The translations under genes were made by a program, and so were the position numbers. From contig CM043956.1 of the NCBI GenBank assembly GCA_014529385.2, positions 93,419,221 through 93,483,220 on the forward strand: a DNA stretch of 64,000 nucleotides. Reading direction: 5' to 3'. Each line of letters begins with the position of its first letter. Positions within the stretch are counted from its first letter, which is position 1. The notes below the pieces were generated by a model that made no database searches, was not told the DNA's origin, and saw only the letters and a list, made by a program, of their open reading frames with translations. This DNA is from Adiantum capillus-veneris (taxonomy: Eukaryota; Streptophyta; Polypodiopsida; Polypodiales; Pteridaceae). Below, piece by piece: positions 22,638 through 32,833 of the stretch.

Positions 22638-22816
22638 GTGTGTGTGTGTGTGTGTGTGTGTAAGTTTGCGGTGTTCACATCATCGTGGTCTACGTCCTAG
22701 CCGCTCAAAGCTAGGTGGTGCCCCCTGTTCACTTTACCGTGACCGGCTTAAGGCGTGCCATCGGCCCTCGGCGTTTTAGAGGCCGTCGGGGTTCGTGTGT
22801 TGCTTTGCTCCCGTCA
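20444..22816 (+). repeat. E4 right LTR
   Basis: A 2.4-kb LTR. The right end at CTCCCGTCA is fixed by the match to the left LTR; the left end is an estimate. It is full of simple repeats: C runs at 20823-20836, 20870-20891 and 21120-21135, CT at 21271-21348 and 22563-22635, CA runs around 21590-21710, GT at about 22636-22661. Long ORFs in this stretch are microsatellite translations. Confidence 0.75.
22175..22180 (+). promoter_or_regulatory. TATA box of E4 right LTR
   Basis: CACCTATAAAAGGG, conserved with 13301-13314 in the left LTR. Confidence 0.6.
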
Positions 22817-22850
22817 ACGCTGGCGACTAAGCCCAAGAGGACGTGACCTA

Positions 22851-22861
22851 CTCTGATACCA
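22851..22861 (-). other. Primer-binding site, initiator tRNA-Met type
   Basis: CTCTGATACCA on the + strand equals the 3' end of plant initiator tRNA-Met. It lies two bases left of an LTR-like sequence, so it belongs to a minus-strand element whose body has been removed or displaced by E4. Confidence 0.65.
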
Positions 22862-22863
22862 AT

Positions 22864-23239
22864 TGTTAGAATTAGGATTGTAAGAAAACACACACAGCTT
22901 GGAAAAGATGAAGGAAGCTCTAGGTACACAATACAGAGTGTTTTTCTTAGTGTGCAATGGAAATATAGATAGCCCTAGAGTGATGGGCGTATATGCAATG
23001 CACGGGGGAAAAATGCCCCGCCAATCCTAGTGTGTTCACACATGTACATCACTACCACATGTATATGGTAACACTTAGGACAGAGCACAGCCATCAATGC
23101 ATTCCCCTAAGATGAGTGGAATTACTAGCTACACAAACCCGTCGTTCTTAAGTTTGGTTCCCGCTCTATAGATCGGATTCCCTTTTACAATACTTGACTC
23201 AACTTACTAGACAACATAAAATTGGTTTCCCGGCCAACA
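22864..23239 (-). repeat. Orphan LTR of a minus-strand retrotransposon
   Basis: Starts TGTTAGAATTAGG just after the primer site and probably ends CCGGCCAACA, giving TGTT...AACA ends and a length of about 376 bp. No second copy is in the window. Size and primer would suit a Ty1/copia element, but no coding sequence remains to test this. Confidence 0.5.
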
Positions 23240-25206
23240 ATTAACCCTTCGGAATCCACCCCCCACCGAACTGTTTGATAAATACACTTTTTGAAGTTAG
23301 TGCTATGATACTAGAAACCAATATTCCAGTCATGTCGATCAAAGAATACATTTCAAGTAATTGAAAGCAGCTTACAAATTGCTGCATAACCTTGCAAATG
23401 TGCATTTATCAGGTCGTTTCCACCTTTGAATCTTTTTATTTCTTTCTTCCCTTTTAGTCATATTAAATATATATAGCTATTTGTTTCAAGAATCACATGT
23501 ACCTTCCCAAGAATATCCCGATCCTCATCCCACGACTCAAGTATCCTATCTCCTCCGCCTCGTATTGAGGCAGTGCCTTCATTAAAATTGCATTTGGTTC
23601 TTTTGTACCGGAAAGGACTTTAAAAAAAATCTGTTTTAGGTTCCTTTTAGAAAAATTTCAAAGAAGTAGAGCCTTGTTGATGTGGACGAGTGTAGGATAG
23701 CCCATTTAGGTTCCTAGCTTTTCCAAGGTTCAATTTGACCAAAAAAATTTTGAAAACAAGTGTTCTTAAATTAATCACAACTCCCTTCCTTATTTGATCC
23801 ATTCCCAGGATCCTTTCCTTCTTTCCTTTTCCCATCGACATCAGGCATACCCGGACTAGGCCGATTTCCAGACGTATCCGTGAGCCCTATCACCCGACGG
23901 GGACTCACTCCTATTCATTTCAAATTCCAAGACATTGAATGATCCTAAACTCAAAATATAGACCAAAAACTCTCAATCCTAGCCGGAAAGGACCATTTTC
24001 CATTGTATCTTATAGGTAAACACATGCGCAAGCCTTTTACCAACCAGTAGAAGACAATTATATACATAAACTTCTATGTTATGCTAAGGCTATCCCCCTC
24101 CAACCTTCTTGGTAAATTCTTAGTCCTAGGTAAATTTTAGACTCGGGTCTTTGCATTAAAATTGTTTGGTTCTTATATCCTTCTAATATCTACTCAAACA
24201 TGTCAAAAAAACAACCAGTCTGTTGAGATTTAGAGTTTTGTCTTGACGTACGTTTCAAGTCATCCCCGTCCTGGACGAGTCCCATTGGTTTTGTTTTTCA
24301 TCATTTGCAATCCATGGGGCATATCCATGAAAGCCATGGGAGTTTTATGTTCAAGAAACACCGTCATCACTTCCTTGAAGCTATCCCCTTACTCCACCCT
24401 TCCCAATTGCAAAGAAAACTTGAAAGTAAACAAACTTGAGATGAACGATGTTTATGCTTACTACAGTGACCCTTTTTTGAGTTGTCAATACTTGACTTAG
24501 AATGCAGGAATTCAAATATTAAGGCAAATAATCTCAATCTTTCTTTGATAGATTATGCAAGAGATGTTGAGTGCTTATGCATGAGCAGGGCCCTTTTTAT
24601 GAGTGATAGTGGAAAACAAGAAAAATGCGACATTTTTGGGAGTGGGCATGCTTGTGTAAGTAAAATTCTTCATGTTAAGAAAGCTTAAAAAAAGTCCTCT
24701 TGCACGATGGGATTTAGGCTTACCTTTTATCTTGTGGCGAGGATCAATCATGTAGTTAGAAGAGGCTTATGGTTTTGGGACTTTCCAATTGATAAGAGGG
24801 GGGGAATAACCTTAATTGGAAGGAAATTTTCACTTCCAATAAAAAACTCCTCTGATTAAGATAGAGCTACCCTTCAAAACTTAACTCTCATTGAGAGAAT
24901 TAGTATTAATGTATTTGTATCACTAAAAAAATCTTACACGCATGCTCTTTTTCTCTTTGAAAGAAGAGAAATCCTATTTCTTAAATTTAAAGAAAACTTG
25001 TGAACCTTTTCTAAGAGCATTCTTTTTAAAGTATATTAAAAATCCACTTTGAATAGAATGATTAATTCCAAAATTTTCCAATACTTAATTGCCCATGATT
25101 ATGTGGCAATTATCTCGTGCATCTTAAAAATAGAAAAAATGTATTTTTGGCCGGGTTTAATAGTATGCATAGATATTAATCATCATCCAACATGCATGCT
25201 ATTCTA
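23240..25206. other. Intergenic stretch without recognisable genes
   Basis: AT-rich sequence with only short unsupported frames on either strand. No domain, RNA gene or LTR edge is seen. Probably old transposon debris. Confidence 0.6.
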
Positions 25207-25575
25207 GTATGATCTCTAGTCACCTATGGTTAAAGAGAGTGCCTATTACTCTCTCTATAGCATATTAGTCTGGTAGTCTAGAGAACTTAACTTGAAATAT
25301 AAGTATGGTCTCCAATCACTTATGGTTAAAGATGGTGTTTAATACTCTCTCTATGCCATATTAGAACGAAACTTGAAATATAAGTATGATCTCCAGTCAC
25401 CTATGGTTAAAAAGAATGTTTTCTACTCTCTATATGCCATATTAGTCTGTTAATCTAGAGAATGAAACTTAAAATATAAGTATGATCTACCGTCACCTAT
25501 GGTTAAAAAGAGTGCTTTCTACTCTCTCTATGCCATATTAGTCTGATAATCTAGAGAATGGAACTTGAAATATAA
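25207..25575. repeat. Four-unit tandem repeat, 96-bp period
   Basis: Units begin with GTATG(A/G)TCT at 25207, 25303, 25384 and 25480. Three are 96 bp; the second is 81 bp through an internal loss of about 15 bp. Each contains CACCTATGGTTAAA or a close variant and ends with AAATATAA. The array stops exactly where the pol fragment starts. Confidence 0.88.
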
Positions 25576-26935
25576 GTTGAGTTGGCCACCCAAAGCTTGC
25601 AACCTAGCTAGAACTTCATAAACTTTCTCCAAATGAAGAGAGCGGGAGCTATAGATACAAAAGTCATCAATAAAAACATGGATTGATTTCCCAAAGAATG
25701 GTTAAAAAACAAATGTCACATAGCACTAGAAAGTGGTTGGAGCATTAGTGATACCAAAAGGCATGACTCTGTAAGCAAAACATCCCCATGGTGTGATAAA
25801 GGTTGTCTTCTTTTGATCTTCTTCAACGATGCTAATTTGGAAGTAGCTTGAGTAGCCATCACATACCATGTAGCGCTCATGTCCTGCTCTCATTGAGAAT
25901 TTCATCTTGAAAAGGAGGAGGAAAATGGTCCCTCTTTGTGGCTGCATTAAGGGGCTTGTAATCATCACAAACCCTCCACTCACCACTTGTCTTTGGTGTG
26001 ACTACCACTGGAGAAACCCACTCTGAGTCTTCAATGGGATAGATGAAGCCTGCTTCTAGAAGTTTCCTTACCTCTTTGAGAAAGGCCTCTTGTTGAATTA
26101 CTCCTAGCCGCTTGAGCTTTTTCACTACATGTTTACTTCCCTCCTTGAGCTTAATGTGACGTTGAACTACTATGATGTGAGTGATTTTATAATATTCATC
26201 AATGAACAATGAGCTAAAATTAATTAGCATTAAAATATAATCTTCACGCTCCTCCGCACACAACTAGAGAGCATTCGATGTAGCTTACTTGCTTCTACCA
26301 AAGGTTGTATACCTGGTGTCTCTCCTTGGTTTAATGATGATGCATCAGGTTGCTCCATCTTCTTAGGGTCCTTGAGAATGATGCTCATCACCTCAATGCT
26401 ACTGTCACTTTCTTCAGTCACTGTTTGAATCCTCCTCGGAAGTGGTTGAAGAGTCCCTACTAGAAAACTCATTCCCAAAGGTTTCTACATCCATGTTGCA
26501 TTGTCAACATGTCTTCATTTCATAAAGTATTGGCTTCCCTGTGGCATCCTTCATGCCAGTGTCCCAGTCCTGATTAGCTCTCGTACCATAATCCAAGGCC
26601 TCCCTAGAATGATAAGATCACCCTCCCTCTTGTGTGGCATGACAAAAATGTCCACTTCTACCTCAGTGTTGAATGCCTTTATCCTAACTGCATTTATAAC
26701 ACCAACACGTTGAAATTTTACATTATTGCCATTTTGGCTCAGCATGGTGCCGGTTACTTCTACCCCAATGACCATTTCATTAATGTGTATCCAACATCCA
26801 ATAATATCCCTACCTTCTTGCAATATGTATGTAGACGGGAGCCAGGTCTGCTTGGTTACTGCAAGCGGTTGTCCACTATCAGAGCTCATAGTGTGCAATG
26901 GTGGATGCAATCAACACCAATTTATCATTCATAAC
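25576..26935 (-). pseudogene. Decayed gypsy protease-RT fragment related to E4
   Basis: Minus-strand frames match E4 pol in order: INAVRIKAFNTEVEVDIFVM and LIILGRPWIM (protease, near 26600-26700), DSSIEVMSIILKDPKK, then IKLKEGSK and WVSPVVVTPK (RT start, 26000-26150), FAYRVMPFGITNAPTTF (about 25730), and a decayed VFIDD box near 25670. Frameshifts and stops are frequent. No LTRs accompany it. It is a diverged relative of E4, not a copy. The right boundary is approximate. Confidence 0.8.
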
Positions 26936-27295
26936 AATTCTAATCTGCACAATAGAGGATCATTCATGTGGATAAAGAAGCACAAACCCTTTAGCAACAT
27001 GTGGAAGAGAAGGATGGTAAAGATTACAAATCTTGAGGGTACCGTATTGAGTTTGAAAGAGACACCTTTAGGTGCAAGGGAGCATAAGAGGATATTCTCA
27101 TCCATAGAAACCCTTGCTCCCAAATATGGTGCTTGGATGAGAAGACTATAGCTAGAAGGTGCATTTTTGAATACCCTATCACATGTCCTATATGTATAAA
27201 GTCGCTTATGTGGCGATTGTTTTGTTTTTTATTCTTATTGGAGGAATTTCATCCAAGAGACATGTGGTAGCTAATGCCAAGAGGATCCCATTCAT

Positions 27296-27640
27296 TTGCT
27301 TACTAGTTTCCTTAAGAAGTCAGATGTCATAGCACTCCTGCACACACCAAAAGGAAAACATATCTATTTTGCTATAATCAAGGAGGTGATGCATAAGTTT
27401 TCTAATCTCGTGAGTGATGTTGATTTGCATAAGGAATGTGATGAAGTTGTAATTAGTACAAACGGTTACATTGCCCTACATGGCCTCTTCAAGAACGCTT
27501 TGAGGGAGCGAGGAGTTATTGAGAATGTATTCCCAGTGCCACGCAAGGTGAAACTTGCTAGAGGGGTCTCCAATGAAGATATTTTCTCACGTCTAGGTCA
27601 CTATTTGCACATCGAGAAGACAATGCCCTCATCTATCTAG
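27296..27640 (+). CDS. Unrecognised 114-codon ORF
   Basis: The frame reads KSDVIALLHTPKGKHIYF and later VPRKVKLARGVSNEDIF. Composition is protein-like, not a microsatellite artefact, but I recognise no family and see no promoter, intron or partner exon. It may be a piece of an old transposon gene. The sequence from 26936 to 28129 around it shows nothing else. Confidence 0.25.
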   Translation: MLTSFLKKSDVIALLHTPKGKHIYFAIIKEVMHKFSNLVSDVDLHKECDEVVISTNGYIALHGLFKNALRERGVIENVFPVPRKVKLARGVSNEDIFSRLGHYLHIEKTMPSSI

Positions 27641-28129
27641 GAACAATCTCCACAAAGTTCTAAGAAATCTACCAATGGAAGGAATCGTGCTGATAATATT
27701 GAAAAGGGCTTTCCTTACTCCGTGTCAAATAATATTTTGTCCATTTGAAGGGGCTTCAACAAGCAATGGTTGTCTTTTATGCACTACCTTCTAATGGTGA
27801 GGAAAGAATCATGTGACGTTTTGCTTTCATCTTCTTGTATGACCTTCACTTTTTGCCTTTCTTCTCTTGCACTGTTTGGAACTAAGTTGGTGTTTGCAAT
27901 GGATATGTAATGACTCCAAATTTGGAAATGAAATGATTCTTACTCATTTTGGAACGTGTCGCTTCTTATGTCATCTAAGCTCTTTTTAAAAGTCTATTGT
28001 ACATTGTCGGGTGGTTCTTGCACACCATGCCATTGAACACGGAGGGGGAGACGAGGAGGGGGGGAGTTGTGGATGAGTATTTTGTTGGCTAGTGCTACAA
28101 AACTTCACAACAGGCTTCAAGTGCCATTT

Positions 28130-28760
28130 GTTGAAATGCACACATAATATCTATTTTGGCCAAAATTGATGCCTTGTGGACAAGGGTTTTCAACAGTGCT
28201 TGGGCCAAAACAAGCATATCTGGTGCCTTCGAGATTCAATCAAAGGCATTTTGGTTGTCTCTCAGTCTTCCCCAAGTAAAAATGGTTGGGAAGGCACTAG
28301 TAGCAAAAAAACTATGAGTGATTACTTTTTTGTTGGGTCTTATTTGCCAGTTGAAATACACACATATTATCTATTTTGGCCTTGGTGGAGCAGAAGGCCC
28401 CTGTCCACAAGGCAGCGATTTTAGGCCAAACGAGGCTCCCGTCTGGCCCAAACTTGCTGCCTTGTGGACAAGGGCCTTCCGCACCACTAGGGCCAAAACA
28501 GATAATATGTGTGTATTTCAACTGGCAAGTAATCACTGATAGTTTTTTTGCTGCTAGTGCCTTCCCAACCTTTTGTACCTGTGGAGGACTAAGAGACAAC
28601 CAAAATGCCTTTAATTGACATCTGGAAGGCACCACATATGCTTGTTTTGGCCCAAACACCGTTAAAACCCCCTTACCACAAGACATCAATTTTGGCAAAA
28701 CAAGTGCACTTGTTTTGCCCAAAATTGGTGCCTTGTGGATAGGGATTTTTTGCAGTTTCT
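28130..28760. repeat. Foldback repeat with long imperfect inverted arms
   Basis: The left arm (about 28159-28430) and right arm (about 28445-28696) are reverse complements over about 250 bp with scattered mismatches and one insertion of about 12 bp in the left arm. The loop is only about 12 bp. Matching pieces include GGTTGGGAAGGCACTAGTAG on the left and CTGCTAGTGCCTTCCCAACC on the right. The segment TGCCTTGTGGACAAGGG recurs in both orientations. A perfect 26-bp palindrome centred on GTGCAC is at 28694-28719. No ORF is supported. It resembles a foldback or MITE-type element, or the remnant of an inverted duplication. Confidence 0.8.
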
Positions 28761-29190
28761 GGGACAAATCCAGCACAACATTAGCATTAAGAATACCATT
28801 TGAAAGCTAATCACATACCTATGACAATTACTTTCCTTTATGTTGACCCCTCCCGACTGGCAAGTTGGGACCCTCGACATCATCACAGTAGATAGAGATT
28901 GACCCACAAAGGCACTTGCACAATCATACCTTTTAAAGTGACCTAATGACCACCATGTCTCTATACCAAATAAAGATTCAAGGCAACAAATAAAACGCAC
29001 AACAAACTTGCCCATTCAGAACTAGAAAATTAAATTTCACTAAAATCCATGTATTTACACCAAATCATAAGTCAAGAAAGGAAAGTACACGTGGAACTAA
29101 TATTATAATGATATATAAAATTACAAAAAGGACTCATTACAGGTTTTTTGTTAGGAGGCACTGTGAAACTTCCTTGTGTCTTGTTTCAGG
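28761..29190. other. No gene seen
   Basis: AT-rich sequence between the foldback repeat and the possible spliced gene fragment. No domain or repeat edge is visible. Confidence 0.5.
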
Positions 29191-29191
29191 A

Positions 29192-29885
29192 TTAGGTAAA
29201 ATGGAAGTTACGACTGAGGACGCTATGGCTTATGGGTCTTTCACTCCTAAGGCTTGATTGATAGCTACACGGGCTAAGACCTTGCCACAAAAACCTATGC
29301 CAAAAGTGGCCATTGTAAGGGATTTGTTTACGAGAAAAACTACTTGCATAGTCTAAGGTATAGTAGACAAGCACACGAGCTTGTTGACAGCCTTCCAGAC
29401 CCAGAAAGACAAATGTCCATGAAGGGAGAAGTCCTTGTGGATAATGGAGATGTCGCCCATCGCTAGTTTGTTGATGTAGTTTACAAGTGCTGCTTCTAGG
29501 CCAAAAACATTTCTCTCTCCCGCCTTGGGAGCTTCCCACACCTCCATGTCCAAAAGATCCTACAAAAGTTTGTGTTAGGAAAATACATTGGGATGGCCAA
29601 TTACACAAGGAATACAATTACCGCATGCTGCTTGTCGTTGTCATCCATAGTTGGTGTGAGGTAATGGTTGAGGGACGATCTCCTCTCATCAACAATTTTT
29701 GAGGCATCAGAGTCAAGTGACTCAACATGAAGAGGTTGTTGATTTCCCACAAGCTTGGCTTGGGTTTCCAAGAACTCCTCCTCCATGACATTTGCCTGTT
29801 GCTCTGCAACTACAATATTTGAAGTGACCAAGGCAACTATGTCAACAACTGCAATCACTAACTTGCATAGTTTTAGAGACATCAT
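29192..29885 (-). pseudogene. Possible spliced plant gene fragment, family not recognised
   Basis: Two minus-strand open segments are joined by a good intron. Exon A (29622-29885) reads AEQQANVMEEEFLETQAKLV and ends at HA. The 62-bp AT-rich intron (29560-29621) starts GTAATT and ends TTTTGTAG. Exon B (29559 down) reads DLLDMEVWEAPKAGERNVFG, then GLEAALVNYINKLAMGDISI, LHGHLSFWVWKAVNKLV, and after one TAG at 29353-29355 continues FGIGFCGKVLARVAINQALG. Codon-like composition and phase-0 joining support real coding origin. A second stop after GVKDP and the short upstream part suggest a dead or captured fragment. I do not know the protein. Confidence 0.4.
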
Positions 29886-30239
29886 TTGGAATTGTGATAT
29901 GAATGGAAAATGTCACAAGATTCCTTCAAGGCTTTGTAGAGGTATCCATTTCCCAATCTTACACATCACCGCTCGTAGTGGAAGCGTATGTAAAAAGTTG
30001 TGCAAACTTTTAAGTATCGTATCCAAAACCCCTAGCTTGTGTGATCAATAACTTGCATAGTTTGAGAGACATCATTTGGTATTGCAATATGAATGTCAAA
30101 TGTCACAAGATTCCTTCAAGGATTTGTAAGGTATCCATACCCCTGGTCTTACACATCCAGAGCTCTAGGTGGAAGAGTATAAACAAAGTTGTGCAAACAT
30201 TTAAGTACTGTATCGTAATACGTGAAGCCCCTAGCTTGC
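29860..30239. repeat. Two-unit tandem duplication, 190-bp period
   Basis: AACTTGCATAGTTT begins both units at 29860 and 30050. Both continue with GACATCATTTGG and CACAAGATTCCTTCAAGG. Small indels and substitutions separate them. The first unit overlaps the start of the possible exon at 29885. Confidence 0.85.
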
Positions 30240-30819
30240 ATCAATATCTATCTCCCTGATGCATTCCCTCTATAAATCCCTAATTCTCTCCTAACAAGGG
30301 TTGTAATGCTTCAAAAGACATAGTCTTGCATATAAATATAGTGGGTGTGACATTAAATGGTAGAGATCACAAATAAATGCACAAAAACATGCATGAGACA
30401 ACATCAACTTAGACCTACAAACCTAAAAGCCTTTTCAAACTTCAACAAGGAAAGAACGATAAAAACCATCTTCTCCTTTATGAATAAGATGTATGACAAA
30501 CATCAGGGTATAGCCACTCCATGCTAAGAAGTGATCACATGTTGATTTTGATGATGTTACCATAACAATGCTCAGAGGTGGGCACTATTGTGTGTGTGTG
30601 TGTGTGTATAAGAAGATTCTGCTTTGTAGTAGCATTGATGGTTGCACACTGAGAAGCATCAGGCACCAATGTCAACATGAAATCTTGAAAGGTTCCAGAG
30701 ATACTTCTTAATTGTTGTTGCTCACCAAGTTTGATGGAAATATATCTACATAGACATCAAATGGCCCAAAATAAACATACTAGCATACTTGAACACATAG
30801 GTCAACTCAATGCATATGT
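30240..30819. other. No gene seen; GT microsatellite
   Basis: Non-coding by inspection. A GT run lies at about 30590-30607. Confidence 0.5.
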
Positions 30820-31158
30820 CTATTGCAGCAACAAAGAGAAGAAAATTACAGTTAGGTGGAAAATTATTGGATTAGTGTGCCCCATATGCATATTAGGCAT
30901 TGAATACACATGTTGAATAGCAACTACCGTACCATTGATCCTATGATCTTTGAACCCAAGCAACCTCCCTCTCCAATGTTGATCCAAGTTGTCACAATCT
31001 TGAATACGATGAGTACTGATGGTTGCAGGTTGCATGAAGACCCAAGCATCTTTGCGGAACACTTGAGGCACCCACTCCCCATAAAAATCTTTGGTGTTGT
31101 ACAAGACAACCCTTTCTACCTCATCTTTTGGCTTTCTATGAGTAGTAGAGTTTGACAT
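30820..31158 (-). CDS. Unrecognised ORF, possible exon
   Basis: From an ATG at 31158 the frame reads MSNSTTHRKPKDEVERVVLY, YGEWVPQVFRKDAWVF and HRINGTVVAIQHVYSMPNMH. It is protein-like but I recognise no family. An in-frame upstream extension to 31314 is low in complexity and probably not coding. It lies on the same strand as the spliced fragment at 29192-29885 and could belong to the same old gene. Confidence 0.3.
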   Translation of the reverse strand: MSNSTTHRKPKDEVERVVLYNTKDFYGEWVPQVFRKDAWVFMQPATISTHRIQDCDNLDQHWRGRLLGFKDHRINGTVVAIQHVYSMPNMHMGHTNPIIFHLTVIFFSLLLQ

Positions 31159-31446
31159 TGCTACAGAGAGGAAGGGGCTACAATAAGAGGGTTTGATGGT
31201 GGTTTTAAATGAGCTAGAGATGAAGGAAGAAGTAAATGTTTTTGAAGAGAGCGAGATACACATGATTAAACCTTCAATGGAGAACCTTGGAGTGCAATAT
31301 TGCAGCCATGGCAAGGAGACAAGAGGTGGTTGATAGAGTATTTTTAGGTGGTCCAGCCATGGGAAGCTTGGAGATGATGAGCTAAGAAGGTGTACCTAAA
31401 AGGGTAAAAGAGGGCTAGAGAAGTTTACCCCAATGTTGCAGCCATA

Positions 31447-31924
31447 GCCATGGATAGCTTGTAGATGATGGGCTATGAATCAATAGAAGAAAGGGTGGAA
31501 GAGGTGCATGGTAAAGTCTCCACAAGTGTTGCAGCCATGGAGATCTTGGGGGGAGAGGACAATGGAGGTGTAGATGAAAATGGGAAAGCACGTATAGAGA
31601 GAGTGTGTGTTTAGATTATAAGAAGCTATGGAAAGCTTCCATATGTGTTGCAGCTACGGAAAGCTTCCATATTTTCTACACCATAGCCATGAATAGCTTG
31701 TAGATGATGGGTTGTGAACTCGTAGAAGAAAAGGTAAAAGAGTCTCCACAAGTGCTGTAGCCATGGAGATCTTGGGGAGAGAGGACAGTGGAGGTGTAGA
31801 TGAAAATGCGAAATCACGTAGAGAGAGAGAGAGAGAGTGTGTGTGTTTTTAGATCGTGAGCAGCTATGTAAAGCTTCCATATGTGTTGCAACTATGGAAA
31901 GCTTCCATATATGTTGTAGCTATG
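31447..31924. repeat. Tandem duplication, period about 239 bp
   Basis: AGCCATG(G/A)ATAGCTTGTAGATG starts units at 31447 and 31686. Both run through AGCCATGGAGATCTTGG and end with GAAAGCTTCCATAT motifs. The short inverted motif GGAAAGCTTCC recurs several times. Confidence 0.8.
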
Positions 31925-31932
31925 GAAATCTT

Positions 31933-31939
31933 GGAGAGA

Positions 31940-31990
<51 letters not shown>
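31933..31990. repeat. GA microsatellite
   Basis: Almost pure (GA)n with one AC interruption. Confidence 0.95.
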
Positions 31991-31992
<2 letters not shown>

Positions 31993-32175
31993 TGGAGGAG
32001 GAGGTAGAATGGAGGATAATGGTTGAGAAATGAAAATTTTGGTGAAAGAGAATAGATTTTTTACCATGTATTTGGTTAGGAGAGCTTTTGGGGAGTGAAA
32101 AGTGAGATTTAGAGATTTTTAAAATTTTTTATTTAAGGGTCACTTTATGGCCGCCCATGAAAATGGAGGGAACCC

Positions 32176-32176
<1 letters not shown>

Positions 32177-32207
<31 letters not shown>
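32177..32207. repeat. 31-bp C homopolymer
   Basis: Thirty-one consecutive C residues, then T and five more C. Confidence 0.95.
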
Positions 32208-32210
<3 letters not shown>

Positions 32211-32410
32211 CCCTTTTCTCTCTCTTTCAAGGGGACAAAACTATAATGAAGGGAACAAATACGCCCCCATGCCCCCTCCTACCCTATTTCTTTGAGGCTA
32301 TAGTTGTGGCCACCACCCTCTTCTTATTGGTCCATGCTGAATCAACCTTAAGCTAAAGGACCCTTTTGGGGTTCATATTTTTCCTAATGAACTTACTTCC
32401 ATCCTATGCC

Positions 32411-32588
32411 TATGTGAACTACCCCTAATGGTGCTACTCTCACACACTCTACTAGGAAGCAATCCTACACTTTGCATGACTACCTAGGCATGAGCTACCT
32501 ATGTGAACTACCCCTAATGGTGCTACTCTCACACACTCTACTGGGAAACAAACCTACACTTTGCATGACTACCTAGGTATGAGCTACC
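32411..32588. repeat. Two-unit tandem duplication, 89-bp period
   Basis: TATGTGAACTACCCCTAATG begins both units at 32411 and 32500; they differ by a few bases. It lies in what may be the LTR of the old plus-strand element into which E3 inserted. Confidence 0.88.
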
Positions 32589-32833
32589 TACATGCCACTA
32601 CTTTTCACCTACGTATACCCTTCTATTCCATGTATAAGGACATGTGGCTTGAGGCTACACTCTCATAGTGCTATACAAGCACACACCTCATTAATTGTAA
32701 AAATTTCATCTTATGAATTTACTTATTTTGTGTTACTTTTTACTTGTGTTTTTTGCGTCAGGTATTAGATTAGCACATCAACTTAATGCCCTAATTATGA
32801 ATGCGACATTATTATTATCCGCCTTAATCAAAC

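Larger units (their letters stand above)
12772..22816 (+). mobile_element. E4: Tat/Ogre-like Ty3/gypsy retrotransposon, left LTR truncated by E1
   Basis: A plus-strand element: left LTR remnant, primer site, small ORFs upstream of gag, gag-protease-RT-RNase H, an additional RNase H, integrase, polypurine tract and right LTR. An ORF ahead of gag and a second RNase H are the recognised marks of Ogre/Tat elements. The left LTR is cut at 12771 where E1 inserted into a CA-rich tract, so its first part should lie left of E1, off-window. LTR halves differ at many positions, and nonsense changes are frequent, so this is an older, inactive insertion. Confidence 0.88.
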
